DNA from: DATGMP01 sp035293565 | GTDB taxonomy: Bacteria; Pseudomonadota; Alphaproteobacteria; BOG-932; Roseiterribacteraceae | DNA: 64,000 nucleotides | Reading direction: 5' to 3' | Assembly (NCBI GenBank): GCA_035293565.1 | Contig: DATGMP010000163.1 | Location: forward strand, 27,616 to 91,615 | Shown: positions 51,612 through 62,416 of the stretch, piece by piece | Layout: each line of letters opens with the position of its first letter | How positions within the stretch are numbered: the first letter of the stretch is position 1 | Made by a program: the position numbers and the translations under genes | The notes under the pieces: generated by a model | What the model saw: only the letters and a program-made list of their open reading frames with translations | The model's database searches: none | What the model was told of the DNA's origin: nothing

Positions 51612-52133
51612 ATGAAGTCCAAGTCGGTAAGGAGGGCGTCCGCAGCCATTGCGGGAGCCCTGGTCTTTGCAAGCGCAACCGCCGCCCCGGCGGAGATCAC
51701 CGTGCCGCAGGTGACGTCGCCCCTGACAGCTCCGCTTCCCAGCCCTTACGATTCTTCGGCCGACGCCGAGGCGGCTGTCGCCGCGGCGATCAACAGGGCG
51801 AAGTCGAATCGCAAGTTCGTGTTGCTCGATTTCGGCGGCAACTGGTGCGCCGACTGCCGCGTGCTGGCCGGGACGCTGGCACTCGCCGAGGTCAAGCCGG
51901 CGGTCGACCGGACATTCGAAGTCGTAATGATCGATGTTGGCCGGTTGAACAAGAATCTGGATCTCGCGTCCCGCTATCACGTCGAGATCTCGGCGGTGCC
52001 CACCGTCATCGTCCTGGACTCGCACGGACGCATGGTGAACAACGGCAATCCAGCGGCCTTGTCGGACGCGCGCACGATGAGCACTCAGGCGATCGTGAAT
52101 ATGATTTTTGGTTGGGTAAGATCGGCCGGATGA
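51612..52133 (+). CDS. Secreted thioredoxin-fold protein
   Basis: A 173-residue protein with a signal peptide (AIAGALVFASATAAPA), then a thioredoxin fold with the CxxC in NWCADCRVL (Cys79/82) and conserved cis-Pro region in ISAVPTVIVLD. It probably forms, reduces or isomerises disulphides in the periplasm. The stop overlaps the next start (ATGA), so it is translationally coupled to a protease that contains several cysteines. Confidence 0.9.
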   Translation: MKSKSVRRASAAIAGALVFASATAAPAEITVPQVTSPLTAPLPSPYDSSADAEAAVAAAINRAKSNRKFVLLDFGGNWCADCRVLAGTLALAEVKPAVDRTFEVVMIDVGRLNKNLDLASRYHVEISAVPTVIVLDSHGRMVNNGNPAALSDARTMSTQAIVNMIFGWVRSAG

Positions 52134-53200
52134 ATCGGAAGCATTTCGCGCTAACGGCGGCCCTGGCCCTCGCCTTCCTCCTTCTTGCGCCTTGCTCGCG
52201 GGCCGATGATACGTCCGAGCTTGCCGGTACGTCCCCCGGTGAGCGCGCGGCAATCGAATCGCTCTGTGGCTCCGAGCGCAGCGCCATGGCGCGACAGATG
52301 TGCGAATCCAACCAGGTGCTGGGCCTCGCGCGCCGAGGGCGCAAGCCAGACCTGTCCGTTGCATCCCCTGACGAGCGCGCAGCAATCCAAAAAGCGTGCA
52401 GCCAGCCGATACCGGCCGACCGTTTCGCATGTGAACGCGCAAAGCTGGTGGCCGCAGGCTTGCCGGTCAAGAACGAGGCCGGCGGCGGGCCATTGCGCGC
52501 GGAGATTGCCGCGTCGGGCCAGGTGATGACGCCTGGTCCGGTTCCGCATGCCGTCGCGGCGGCCTCCGGATTCCCGACCTTCGTGCTTTCCCAATGGCGC
52601 CGCATGCGGCCGCCCATGCCGCCTGAACGGGAGGGACCCGCACTTTCCCCCGCCGCCCTTTATGACCATGTGGCGCCATCGGTCTATATCGTGATCGCGA
52701 GCGACCAGCCGGTCGAGCTCGCCGAACGAGAGGGGCACGCGCAGGGCAGCGCCGTCGCCGTCACAGAGCACGTCCTTCTCACTAACTGCCACGTCGTCGC
52801 GGGCCGCCCCAACGTCCGCATCACCCAGCATGGGCTCTCCGGTCGTGCGACGATCCTCTACGCCGACCCGGCGGGAGACCGCTGCTTCCTCAAGACCGAC
52901 GACATGGTCGTCCATCCGATCCATGGCGTCCGACGCTTCGACAGCCTCAAGGTCGGAGAGCCGGTCTTCAGCCTGGGGACGCCTTCCGGCCTCGAGCTCA
53001 GCTTCGGCGAAGGCATCGTTGCGGGACTGCGCCTCAACGAGGGCGTAAGAATGATCCAGAATTCTGCCCCGAGCTGGCACGGCTCATCCGGCGGCGGGCT
53101 CTTCGATGCGCGAGGGAATCTCGTCGGCATTACGACATCGGGAAGCACGACCGTCGCCAACATGAATTTTTCAATCGCAGCCGAGGATTTCTGGCCCTGA
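52130..53200 (+). CDS. Secreted trypsin-like serine protease
   Basis: A 356-residue periplasmic protein with a signal peptide (ALALAFLLLAPCSRAD). The N-terminal half (about 30-175) is Cys-rich with two similar segments (GERAAIESLC, DERAAIQKAC) and a LysM-unlike helical character. The C-terminal trypsin-like domain has His221 (NCHVV), Asp250 (DPAGDRC) and Ser320 (GSSGGGLFD). No PDZ domain. The thioredoxin-fold protein encoded just upstream could handle its disulphides (inference). Confidence 0.88.
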   Translation: MNRKHFALTAALALAFLLLAPCSRADDTSELAGTSPGERAAIESLCGSERSAMARQMCESNQVLGLARRGRKPDLSVASPDERAAIQKACSQPIPADRFACERAKLVAAGLPVKNEAGGGPLRAEIAASGQVMTPGPVPHAVAAASGFPTFVLSQWRRMRPPMPPEREGPALSPAALYDHVAPSVYIVIASDQPVELAEREGHAQGSAVAVTEHVLLTNCHVVAGRPNVRITQHGLSGRATILYADPAGDRCFLKTDDMVVHPIHGVRRFDSLKVGEPVFSLGTPSGLELSFGEGIVAGLRLNEGVRMIQNSAPSWHGSSGGGLFDARGNLVGITTSGSTTVANMNFSIAAEDFWP

Positions 53201-53228
53201 TCGGTCATCACCAGGAGCAATCGAAGGA

Positions 53229-54350
<1,122 letters not shown>

Positions 54351-54477
54351 TCGCTTCCAATCTACACGGACCTCCCAAAACCTCTACAATATGGCCGGCC
54401 ATAGGTCCCAGAAGCTCGCATAGCCGGGAACACTCGGCGACGCCGCCGCATTTCACAGCAGCATACCCGCTTCGCCG

Positions 54478-56070
54478 ATGATCCTCGTGCGGACGGGCTT
54501 CCTCGCAACCGCCTGGATCGCCCATGACGGGAATCGAAGGCCCGAGCCCGAGAGCGACCGCGAAAGCGGCGGCGGCACCGTGATTTGGCCGATCCTCGAA
54601 TGGATGGCTGCGGCGCCCTTCGCCTTACTGGCAGTGCTCAGTCTCAATCTACTGGCGCTTTGCGCCGCGCTACCCCTCACCGCAGGTCGGCAGTGGCGGC
54701 GGCAAGTCGTCGCAAAGCTTCCGGCCGATCTGCCGCGGGTTCTGATCCAGCTTCCGGTCTATAACGAGCCGGACGTGGTGGCGCGCGCCTTACGCGCGGC
54801 CGCGGCGCTCGACTGGCCGCGCGACCGGCTCCGCATTCAGCTTCTCGATGATTCGACAGATCTCACGAGCGATGTCGCAGCGGCACTGGCTGCCGCCTTC
54901 AGCGAGCAAGGCTTCGACATCCGCCACGTGCGCCGTCGCGATCGTCAGGGGTACAAGGCCGGGGCTCTCGCCAACGGGCTGACTCAAGATGATAGCCCCT
55001 TCATCGCTATCTTCGATGCAGATTTCGTCGCGCCGGCCGATTTCCTGAAACGCGCCATGTCGGCACTGCTCACCGACGAGACCTTTGCCTTCGTGCAGGC
55101 GCGATGGGAGCATCTGAACCGGCTGGAGAACCCGCTGACCATCGCCCAGGCGATGATGATCGACGCCCATTTCATGATCGAGCAGCGGGCACGCTCACGC
55201 ACGCGCCTGATGTTGCCCTTCAACGGCACTTGCGGCATCTGGCGGCGCGCCGCGATCGATTCGGCCGGCGGCTGGGCCGGCGACACGCTCTGCGAAGATC
55301 TCGACCTGTCCCTCCGCGCGCGGCTGGCGGGCTGGAAGGCGATCTTCCTCGAGACCATCGCGGTGCCAGGCGAGCTGCCGCCGACTCTCACGGCCTGGCG
55401 CTCGCAGCAATTCCGATGGACCAAGGGGTTCGTCCAGGTCGGGCGCAAGCTGTTTGCCAAGGTCTGGCGATCGGATCTGCCGTTCCTTGCGAAACTCGGC
55501 TTCACGCTTCAGATCTCACAACCCCTTTGCTACCCGCTAACGGCTCTCTCGCTGCTCAGCACCTTCCTTCTGCTGCTCGATCCCGATCAGGGCACGAGTG
55601 AGCTCTCTCGCTGCGGAGGGACGGCGGCGCTGCTCGGCCTAGGGGCCAGTGCGCTCTGTCTCGGCACAGCCGCCTTTTCGCTGAGGCGCGGTCGATGGTT
55701 CCGCTTTCCGCTCGCGATCGTGACCATAATTCTCCTCAACGCCGGCCTTCTCGTATCGAACTCGCGCGCCGTGGTCGAAGGGCTGATCGGAACCAAGAGT
55801 CCGTTCGTGCGCACGCCGAAATGCGGAGCCTACCAGGCTGGAGCGGCCGAGAAGGTCGGCCCGAGCGGAGCGTCCGAGCTTCTCTTGGCTCTCGTCGTGG
55901 GCTCGGCCTTCGCCTTTGAATCCGGTTGGGCGTCGCCTCTCTTCAGCCTTTCGGTCGCCGGGCTCGTGATCATGGGCGCGGGGCTTGCCCGCGAGCGGCG
56001 GATCCAAGCGGCCCGCAAGGCAACCTTCTGGCGGCTCACCAATCGCATCGGCGACCAGTCGGCCGAATAG
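54478..56070 (+). CDS. Family 2 glycosyltransferase, cellulose/mannan-synthase-like
   Basis: A 530-residue membrane GT-A enzyme. N-terminal helix about 45-65, catalytic domain with LIQLPVYNEPDVVARAL, LLDDSTD, FDADFVAPADFL (DxD), GTCGIWRRAAI, CEDLDLSLRA and QQFRWTKGF (QxxRW), then about five C-terminal helices. These motifs are those of processive polysaccharide synthases (CslA, cellulose synthase, glucomannan). A GTG start at 54580 would give about 496 residues. No partner genes adjoin, so the polymer is unknown. Confidence 0.9.
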   Translation: MILVRTGFLATAWIAHDGNRRPEPESDRESGGGTVIWPILEWMAAAPFALLAVLSLNLLALCAALPLTAGRQWRRQVVAKLPADLPRVLIQLPVYNEPDVVARALRAAAALDWPRDRLRIQLLDDSTDLTSDVAAALAAAFSEQGFDIRHVRRRDRQGYKAGALANGLTQDDSPFIAIFDADFVAPADFLKRAMSALLTDETFAFVQARWEHLNRLENPLTIAQAMMIDAHFMIEQRARSRTRLMLPFNGTCGIWRRAAIDSAGGWAGDTLCEDLDLSLRARLAGWKAIFLETIAVPGELPPTLTAWRSQQFRWTKGFVQVGRKLFAKVWRSDLPFLAKLGFTLQISQPLCYPLTALSLLSTFLLLLDPDQGTSELSRCGGTAALLGLGASALCLGTAAFSLRRGRWFRFPLAIVTIILLNAGLLVSNSRAVVEGLIGTKSPFVRTPKCGAYQAGAAEKVGPSGASELLLALVVGSAFAFESGWASPLFSLSVAGLVIMGAGLARERRIQAARKATFWRLTNRIGDQSAE

Positions 56071-56160
56071 ATCCGGCTCCAATATAGCGGCGCGGGTTGC
56101 CGGGGCTTACCGGCTATGTCAGGTTTGCGATGCTGATAGGCAGGACAAACCACGCCCGCA

Positions 56161-57564
56161 ATGAATTCCGTCGTTCACGCAGCCGAACCTGCTCGCATGA
56201 GTGCGGCCCGTCTGGTCGCCTTTTCGATAGCCGGACTCTCGATCGGCGGTGTCCCGACCGCGCTGCTGCTTTTTTTGCCGGCCTTCTATTCTCAACATTT
56301 CGACCTGCCGCTGAGGCTCGTCGGCCTGGTCGTCATGCTGAGCCGCTTTTGGAACGCGTTCAGCGATCCCGTTGTCGGTCTGCTCTCCGACAGGACGAAT
56401 ACGCGTTTCGGCCAACGCAAGCCCTGGATCGTGGTCGGCGGCGTCCTGCTCATCATCGCGAGCATCGCGATGTTCATGCCGATCGGCAGGCCCGGCCTCG
56501 TCTATTTCGGCCTCTGGCTATTTGCGCTTTACCTCAGCCTCTCGATGCTCTCGACGCCGCTCTATGCCTGGGCCGGGAGTCTGACAGACAAGTACCACGA
56601 GCGGACCCGCATACAGACCTATCTGCAGATCATGACCGCGCTCGGTCCCGCGCTGATTCTCTTGATCCCGCTTTTCCTGCAGCAGATCGGGTATGGCGAC
56701 CTGGGGACGAAGATCGCGAGCATGGGCTGGTTCATTGTAGCCTCGCTTGCGATCGGCGTTCCCCTGCTGATGTTCCGCTTTGCCGAGCGCCCGGCACCGC
56801 CGATCCGATCCAAGCTCGGGCTAGGCGCTGCGCTCAAGCTTCTCGCCACCGACCGCGCCGTGCTGCGTGTGATCGGGTCGGATTTCTTCGTTTGCCTCGG
56901 CCAAGGATTTCGCGGCTCGCTCTTCGTCTTCTTCATCTCGGCCTATCTCGGCCTCGATCCCAAGGCGATCTTCTACCTGCCGCTCATCCAGTACATCTTC
57001 GGCGTCTTCGCATCGCCGATCTGGATGAAAGTCTCTTACAGGCTCGGCAAGCATCGCACCGTGGTGGCGGGCGAGGTTACGCAGATCATCATCAATGTTG
57101 CGATCCTTCTGCTCTCGCGAGGCGCGTTGTGGGGCATGACGGCGCTGGTGATCGCCCAAGGTCTCTCACAAGGTTCAGGAAATCTGATGCTGAAGGCGAT
57201 CGTCTCCGATGTCGCCGACAAGGAGCGGCTTACGACCGGCAAGGAGCATGCCGGCGTCCTGTTCTCGGTCTTCAACGTAACCCAGAACGCGGCGATGGCG
57301 CTCGCCGCAGGTCTGGCCTTGCTGCTTGTCGGCTCTTTCGGCTTCGATCCGAAGCTGGGCGCGTCCAATGCGCCGGGCGCGCTCGATGCACTCAGATTGA
57401 TCTTCGCCTTCGGCCCGGCGACGGGGCACCTGCTCTCTGCCGTCCTGATGTGGAGCTTCCCCTTGGACGAGAGGCAACAGGCGGAGATTACGAACGCCCT
57501 TCGGCGCGAAGAAGTCCGCTCAACCGAACCGGCGATCGTGGAGCGCGAGCGTCAAAGTGCCTGA
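56161..57564 (+). CDS. MFS sugar transporter (GPH family, MelB/YicJ-like)
   Basis: A 467-residue, 12-helix permease with the GPH-family motifs LLSDRTNTRFGQRKPW after helix 2 and TPLYAWAGSLTDKYHERTRIQTYLQ. GPH proteins import glycosides such as melibiose, glucuronides and xylosides. It ends 8 bases inside the sulfatase gene, an overlap showing translational coupling. A sulfated or glycosidic substrate is likely. Confidence 0.9.
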   Translation: MNSVVHAAEPARMSAARLVAFSIAGLSIGGVPTALLLFLPAFYSQHFDLPLRLVGLVVMLSRFWNAFSDPVVGLLSDRTNTRFGQRKPWIVVGGVLLIIASIAMFMPIGRPGLVYFGLWLFALYLSLSMLSTPLYAWAGSLTDKYHERTRIQTYLQIMTALGPALILLIPLFLQQIGYGDLGTKIASMGWFIVASLAIGVPLLMFRFAERPAPPIRSKLGLGAALKLLATDRAVLRVIGSDFFVCLGQGFRGSLFVFFISAYLGLDPKAIFYLPLIQYIFGVFASPIWMKVSYRLGKHRTVVAGEVTQIIINVAILLLSRGALWGMTALVIAQGLSQGSGNLMLKAIVSDVADKERLTTGKEHAGVLFSVFNVTQNAAMALAAGLALLLVGSFGFDPKLGASNAPGALDALRLIFAFGPATGHLLSAVLMWSFPLDERQQAEITNALRREEVRSTEPAIVERERQSA

Positions 57565-59188
57565 TCGCAAGCGTCCCAACTTTCTGTTGATCGTCGCCGA
57601 CGATCTCGGCTTCTCCGACATCGGTGCGTTCGGCGGCGAGATCGAGACGCCCTGGCTCGACAGGCTCGCCTATAAGGGCCTCCGACTCACCGACTTCCAC
57701 TCGGCTCCGGCCTGCTCCCCGACGCGCGCGATGCTGCTGACGGGCACCGACCATCACATCGCCGGCATCGGCACGATGCTCGAAGTCGCGCTGCCCGGCT
57801 TCAAGGGTGCGCCCGGCTATGAGGGGTATCTCAACGAGCGCGTCGTCACCGTGACGGAGCTTCTACGCGACGCTGGCTATAGCACGCTGATGTCCGGCAA
57901 GTGGCATCTGGGCGATCACCGCGAAGCGTGGCCGGTAGCACGCGGCTTCGAACGTTCGTTTAGCCTGCTGCCGGCGGGCGCCAGCCATTATGGCGGCGGA
58001 GTCTTCAGCCGCTTCTCGATCGTGCCGACTCTGTACGCTGAAGACGATCGCGATGTCGCCGGCGTCCCCAAGAATTTCTATTCGTCGGACTATTTCACGG
58101 ACCGGCTGCTCGCCTATCTCGGAGACCGACCGCAAAGCGACGGCCGGCCTTTCTTCGCCTATCTGCCCTATCAGGCACCGCACTGGCCGCTGCAGGCGCC
58201 GGCAGAGGTGATCGCGCGATATCGCGGCCGCTACGACGGCGGGCCCGACGAGCTGCGCGATTTGCGGCTTGCGCGGCTGAAGCAATTCGGACTCTGCCCG
58301 CCCGACGCCGTACCGCACCCGGTAGTCGCCGACGGCGTCGAGGAATGGAGCGAGATGAGCGCCGATGAGCGCGCGCTTTCGGCGCGCATGATGGAAGTCT
58401 ATGCGGCGATGGTCGACCGAATGGACTGGAACATCGGCCGCGTGGTCCGATACCTGGAGAAGACAGGCGAGCTCGACGACACGGTCGTGATCTTCCTTTC
58501 TGACAACGGTGCCGAAGGCACAATTGTGGAGGCGATGCCGCTCAACGGCCCATACATCGCCGAGCAGGTGCGGCTCCATTATGACAACAGTCTCGACAAT
58601 CTGGGCAGCCCGACCTCCTGCGCCTGGTACGGTCCTCGCTGGGCGCAAGCCGCGACCGCGCCCTCGCGCCTTCACAAATCCTTCACGACCGAGGGCGGCA
58701 TACGCGTGACCGGCTTCGTCACCTGGCCGGGCTTCGCGCGCCAGGGCGCGATCGGCACGGCTTTCTCGACGGTCATGGATATCGCGCCGACCATACTCGA
58801 TATGGCCGGCATCCCGCATCCCGGCGCGCGGTACCGAGATCGCGAGATTGTCCCCCTCCGCGGCGCGTCGATGGTGCCTTATCTCATGGGTCGCAGCGAC
58901 CACGTGCATCGCGACACGGTCGAGACCGGCTGGGAGCTGTTCGGCCGCCGGGCCATCCGGCAGGGCGACTGGAAAGCGCTCTTCCTTCCACCACCCTACG
59001 GCCCCGGCCAATGGCAGCTCTACGACCTGTCCAAGGATGTCGGCGAGATCGAGGATCTCTCCGATCGCCATCCGGGCAAGCTCGCCGAACTGCTTCGCGC
59101 CTGGGATCGTTATGTCGAGGAGACCGGCGTGCTGCTCGATCCCACCTCGGTGTACGAGGTCGACGAGAGTCTATTAGTTCAGCGCTAA
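57557..59188 (+). CDS. Arylsulfatase-family sulfatase, GTG start
   Basis: A 543-residue sulfatase beginning PNFLLIVADDLGFSDIGAFGGEIETP with Asp15/16 as calcium ligands. Cys53 in CSPTRAMLLTG is the residue converted to formylglycine in Cys-type sulfatases. GKWHLG and the late VIFLSDNGAEG metal site are intact. There is no signal peptide, so the enzyme is likely cytoplasmic, matching AtsA of Pseudomonas. It overlaps the sugar transporter gene by 8 bases. No formylglycine-generating enzyme is in the window. Confidence 0.94.
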   Translation: MPDRKRPNFLLIVADDLGFSDIGAFGGEIETPWLDRLAYKGLRLTDFHSAPACSPTRAMLLTGTDHHIAGIGTMLEVALPGFKGAPGYEGYLNERVVTVTELLRDAGYSTLMSGKWHLGDHREAWPVARGFERSFSLLPAGASHYGGGVFSRFSIVPTLYAEDDRDVAGVPKNFYSSDYFTDRLLAYLGDRPQSDGRPFFAYLPYQAPHWPLQAPAEVIARYRGRYDGGPDELRDLRLARLKQFGLCPPDAVPHPVVADGVEEWSEMSADERALSARMMEVYAAMVDRMDWNIGRVVRYLEKTGELDDTVVIFLSDNGAEGTIVEAMPLNGPYIAEQVRLHYDNSLDNLGSPTSCAWYGPRWAQAATAPSRLHKSFTTEGGIRVTGFVTWPGFARQGAIGTAFSTVMDIAPTILDMAGIPHPGARYRDREIVPLRGASMVPYLMGRSDHVHRDTVETGWELFGRRAIRQGDWKALFLPPPYGPGQWQLYDLSKDVGEIEDLSDRHPGKLAELLRAWDRYVEETGVLLDPTSVYEVDESLLVQR

Positions 59189-59229
59189 CGAGGTCACCCC
59201 CTCCCGGCTTCCCCCATCGATCCGTCAGC

Positions 59230-60585
59230 TCAGACGATCTTTGCCCAGCGATGTCCCGCCCAGGGCGTCATGAGAGGCGCCATCAGCGCCGCTTGTGCGC
59301 GTGCGCCTTCGGCGAGATGCGCGAGCACCGGCGGCTCGTCCGCGATCGAGAGCGTCTGTATGTAATCGATCAGCGCTTTGCGGCCTCGCGCCAAATCCGT
59401 CACCGAAGAGCCCAACAGGTCGCGCAGGCGCGCCAGCTCCTCGGCCGCGAAGCGTGCGCCGTGACGTTCGCGCAGATCAAGGTGTTGAGCGATGAGTGCA
59501 TGACCACCAGCCAACCGTGCGCCGAAGGCGTCGCTCACATGCGGCGCCACGAAACGCTCGATCTGCTTGGCTATGATGGATTGCAGCGAAGCTTCGTCCG
59601 CGGACAGAGTCTCGGTTTCGGCGAGATCGCCGAGGCCGGAGGCTGCGAGCATCGCGCGGCAGGTCTCGATGTCGACAACCGCGCGATAGCCCAGATTGAG
59701 TCCGATCGGAGTCTGCCAGTCGAGAAACTCCGTGAGATAATTGAGCGAGATCACGGAACGAATGAGCTGGTGAATCTTGTAGTACTCGATTTTCGCCGGA
59801 TCGAGCATGAAGCCGGTGAGCTCCGCGTAGCGGCGGAAATAAGGTGAAAGATCGCCATCGGCGCTCGGGTAGAAGAAGTCGCGCACGCAGATATTGCCGA
59901 GATCCTCCATCGGGTCGCCGTAATGGCCCCATTCCCAATCGACAAGCGCGGTGACGCCATTCTCGTCGAAAAGGAAATTCGCGGGGCCGGTGTCGCCTTG
60001 CAGTAGAACCGTGCGCTCGACCGATGGCGGCGCATGGTTGATCAGCCAGCGCTTGCCGAAGGCGGCCAGCGGATCGCGCAGGCAAGCCGAGACCGGGAAC
60101 AGACCCGGCTCCTCGATCGCTTCGAGCTCCAGCAGCGAATGATCGAGCGGCGTGCGCGGTCTGACGAGCTCCTGCAAATCGAAATCTGCGGCATCGATGG
60201 CGTGCAGTTTGGCCAGCACCTCCATCAGATGATCCATCACCTTGTCGCGCAGCGCCGGATCAGCATGATTCAGCTCGGCCTCGCCAGAGACCCAGCTTTG
60301 CAGGGCTGCGCAGTGGTTGGGCTCCCAGCCCAGAATTCTCTGAGTCGGAATGCCTCGACTCCACAGCGCGTGGATTAGCGCGGTCTCGCGTCCAAGATTC
60401 CGGGTCGACTTACGGCCGGACGCGAACAAGCGATCGATGCGCAGGAAATAGCGGCTGGACCCCTCGGTCTCGATGACCCAGGCCTCGCGGCGCGCGGTAT
60501 GGCGATGCGCGCCGGTGACCTTCCGTTTGGTTACCAGCGCGACCCAATCGAGCAACCCGTCAGGGAGCCCGGCGGACACGTTCAT
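59230..60585 (-). CDS. Aminoglycoside phosphotransferase (APH)-like kinase
   Basis: A 451-residue kinase-fold protein. Catalytic motif LLQGDTGPANFLF (Asp198, Asn203) and metal-binding VDWEWGHYGDP (Asp216). The HGD of typical APH is QGD. Large APH-like proteins of this type often belong to acyl-CoA dehydrogenase-linked or catabolic clusters rather than resistance. Start at 60585 gives the MNVSAGLPDGL beginning. It follows the SDR gene by 7 bases. Confidence 0.85.
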   Translation of the reverse strand: MNVSAGLPDGLLDWVALVTKRKVTGAHRHTARREAWVIETEGSSRYFLRIDRLFASGRKSTRNLGRETALIHALWSRGIPTQRILGWEPNHCAALQSWVSGEAELNHADPALRDKVMDHLMEVLAKLHAIDAADFDLQELVRPRTPLDHSLLELEAIEEPGLFPVSACLRDPLAAFGKRWLINHAPPSVERTVLLQGDTGPANFLFDENGVTALVDWEWGHYGDPMEDLGNICVRDFFYPSADGDLSPYFRRYAELTGFMLDPAKIEYYKIHQLIRSVISLNYLTEFLDWQTPIGLNLGYRAVVDIETCRAMLAASGLGDLAETETLSADEASLQSIIAKQIERFVAPHVSDAFGARLAGGHALIAQHLDLRERHGARFAAEELARLRDLLGSSVTDLARGRKALIDYIQTLSIADEPPVLAHLAEGARAQAALMAPLMTPWAGHRWAKIV

Positions 60586-60592
60586 CGCACGC

Positions 60593-61354
60593 CTACATCC
60601 GCTCGAACTTGCCCCCGTCGACGAGCAGCGCAACACCGGTGATGTAGGAGGATTCATCGGAGGCGAAGAACACTACGGCGTTCGCCAGCTCCTCCGGCCG
60701 GCCGAAACGGCCCATCGGGATCTGACTTGCCGCCATCTCGGCGATCTTGGGATCGTTGCCGAAGGAGGCACGCATGCTGTCGGTGTCGATCACGCCCGGC
60801 ACCACGACGTTGACGCGCACATTCGCCGCGGCCGCCTCGATCGCCGCGCTCGCGGACAAGCGAATCATCGATGCCTTCGATGCGCCGTAGGATCCGAGAC
60901 CCGGCGTCGAGCGCATCGCTGCAATCGTCGCGATGTTGACGATGGAGCCGCCGCCTTGCGGGGCCATGATGCGGATCGCCTCGCGCGTGGCGAGAAAGCA
61001 GGCGTCGGCATTGACCAGCTGGTCCTCGCGCCACTCTTCGAGCGTCGTGTCGTTGAGCGCCTTGAAGCGACCGGCCATGGCGTTGTGGACATGCACATCC
61101 AGCCGGCCATGCTGTCTCGCCACCTTCTGCAGCGCACCGACATAGTCGTCGAGTTTGGAAACGTCGAGCACATACGGGATGGCCTTGCCTCCTGCCTTCT
61201 CGATCTCGCCCGCGAGCGTATTCAGCTTGTCGCCGCTGCGCGCGGCTGCAATGACGAGCGCGCCTTCTTCGGCGAAGCGCTTCGCCGTCGCCCGCCCGAT
61301 GCCGGCGCTCGCGCCGGCGACGAACGTCACCTTTCCCGCCAACCTCCCAGCCAT
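60593..61354 (-). CDS. SDR-family oxidoreductase
   Basis: A 253-residue classical SDR with GASAGIG (14-20), a VHNAM segment where NNAG usually lies, Tyr156/Lys160 in GSYGASKAS and a C-terminal ITGVALLVDGG. The usual active-site Ser position is Thr143. Probably NAD(P)-dependent hydroxy/keto oxidoreduction. Co-oriented with the CMD-family genes, so likely acts on the same degraded substrate. Confidence 0.9.
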   Translation of the reverse strand: MAGRLAGKVTFVAGASAGIGRATAKRFAEEGALVIAAARSGDKLNTLAGEIEKAGGKAIPYVLDVSKLDDYVGALQKVARQHGRLDVHVHNAMAGRFKALNDTTLEEWREDQLVNADACFLATREAIRIMAPQGGGSIVNIATIAAMRSTPGLGSYGASKASMIRLSASAAIEAAAANVRVNVVVPGVIDTDSMRASFGNDPKIAEMAASQIPMGRFGRPEELANAVVFFASDESSYITGVALLVDGGKFERM

Positions 61355-61367
61355 CTTCGGACCCTCC

Positions 61368-61883
61368 CTATTTCGACACCGAGATTTCCATCACCGGCAG
61401 ATTGTCCTCCGGCATCCCGCCCAGGCTGACGGCGCATCGCGACGAGGCGTTGAACGTGCCGAGCCCGATCGCCATCACCGCGATCTGCTGGTCGGTGAAA
61501 TGCTTTCGGAGCCGAGTCCACAGCGCGGGCGTCATGCTTTTCGGATCCTTGAGATAGACATCGGCGAAGGCGAGCGCCGCCTTCTCTTCCTCCGGCAGGT
61601 CGCTTTGCTGATGACCGTCCTGAATCTGCGCTACCTGATCCTCGGTCAGACCGTCCTTCTTGGCGACGTCATAACGGACAGACTTGCAGAACACGCAATT
61701 GACCGTCCGTGCATTGCGCAACCGCATCACCTCCAAGACGGCCGGCCTGACCCCCTGCTCCCAGACACGGCCGTTGAGATTGGCGATCTGGTCGACCGTC
61801 TCCGGCACCAGCCCCATCGGGCTGTCGCGCACGACATTGCCGGTCGAGACCTCGGGTGCCTTGACGCGCGCCATGCTTCCCAT
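61368..61883 (-). CDS. Carboxymuconolactone decarboxylase/AhpD-family protein
   Basis: A 171-residue CMD-fold protein with CxxC in NCVFCKSVRYD and a following helix containing LTEDQVAQI. CxxC members are AhpD-like peroxidases, while some catabolic ones lack it. The start (61883) leaves one base to the preceding stop. Paired with the next CMD gene. Confidence 0.85.
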   Translation of the reverse strand: MGSMARVKAPEVSTGNVVRDSPMGLVPETVDQIANLNGRVWEQGVRPAVLEVMRLRNARTVNCVFCKSVRYDVAKKDGLTEDQVAQIQDGHQQSDLPEEEKAALAFADVYLKDPKSMTPALWTRLRKHFTDQQIAVMAIGLGTFNASSRCAVSLGGMPEDNLPVMEISVSK

Positions 61884-61884
61884 A

Positions 61885-62343
61885 TCAGGTCTCCTTGGTC
61901 GAATAGATGAGGGCGAGACGAATGCGGGCATCAATGAAGCCCAGCGCCTCGATCAAGCAAACCAGCCCGCTATCCCCGAAATGCCGGCTGACCGCGAAGG
62001 CCGCCTCGTCGGGAATCGTCTCGGGATCGACGAAATAATATTCGGCGAAATTGAGCACCGACTTCTCGGCGTCCGAGAACTGTGGATCGCGGTGCCAATT
62101 GCCGGCAAGCACAGCATCGATCTTGCCCTTCGACAGCCCCTTAGCCTCCGGCCGCCGCACCGCCATCTCGGCTTCCGACCGATGCATATAGGCAAGGTCC
62201 AGCCGCACCAGTTCCATGAGATCCGGCGGGATATGCGGCTGGTCGAAGAACTTCTCGGCAAGCTCCTGGAACAGGACCGAGATCGGGCCCGCGATAGCGA
62301 GGCGCCGGTCGATATCGAGGCTGGTAACCGGTTGTCCGCTCAT
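61885..62343 (-). CDS. Second CMD-family protein, no CxxC
   Basis: A 152-residue CMD-fold protein. It has MELVRLDLAYMHRSEAEMAVRR in place of the CxxC helix, so it is not redox-active in the AhpD manner. Two such proteins in tandem suggest a heteromer. The start at 62343 is MSGQPVTS. Confidence 0.82.
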   Translation of the reverse strand: MSGQPVTSLDIDRRLAIAGPISVLFQELAEKFFDQPHIPPDLMELVRLDLAYMHRSEAEMAVRRPEAKGLSKGKIDAVLAGNWHRDPQFSDAEKSVLNFAEYYFVDPETIPDEAAFAVSRHFGDSGLVCLIEALGFIDARIRLALIYSTKET

Positions 62344-62416
62344 CGCATTTCCCCGCTCCACGACGCAACAAGGCGTCCGAGCACCCTACCGTCCCAAGAG
62401 CCTTGCGGCAACCGCC

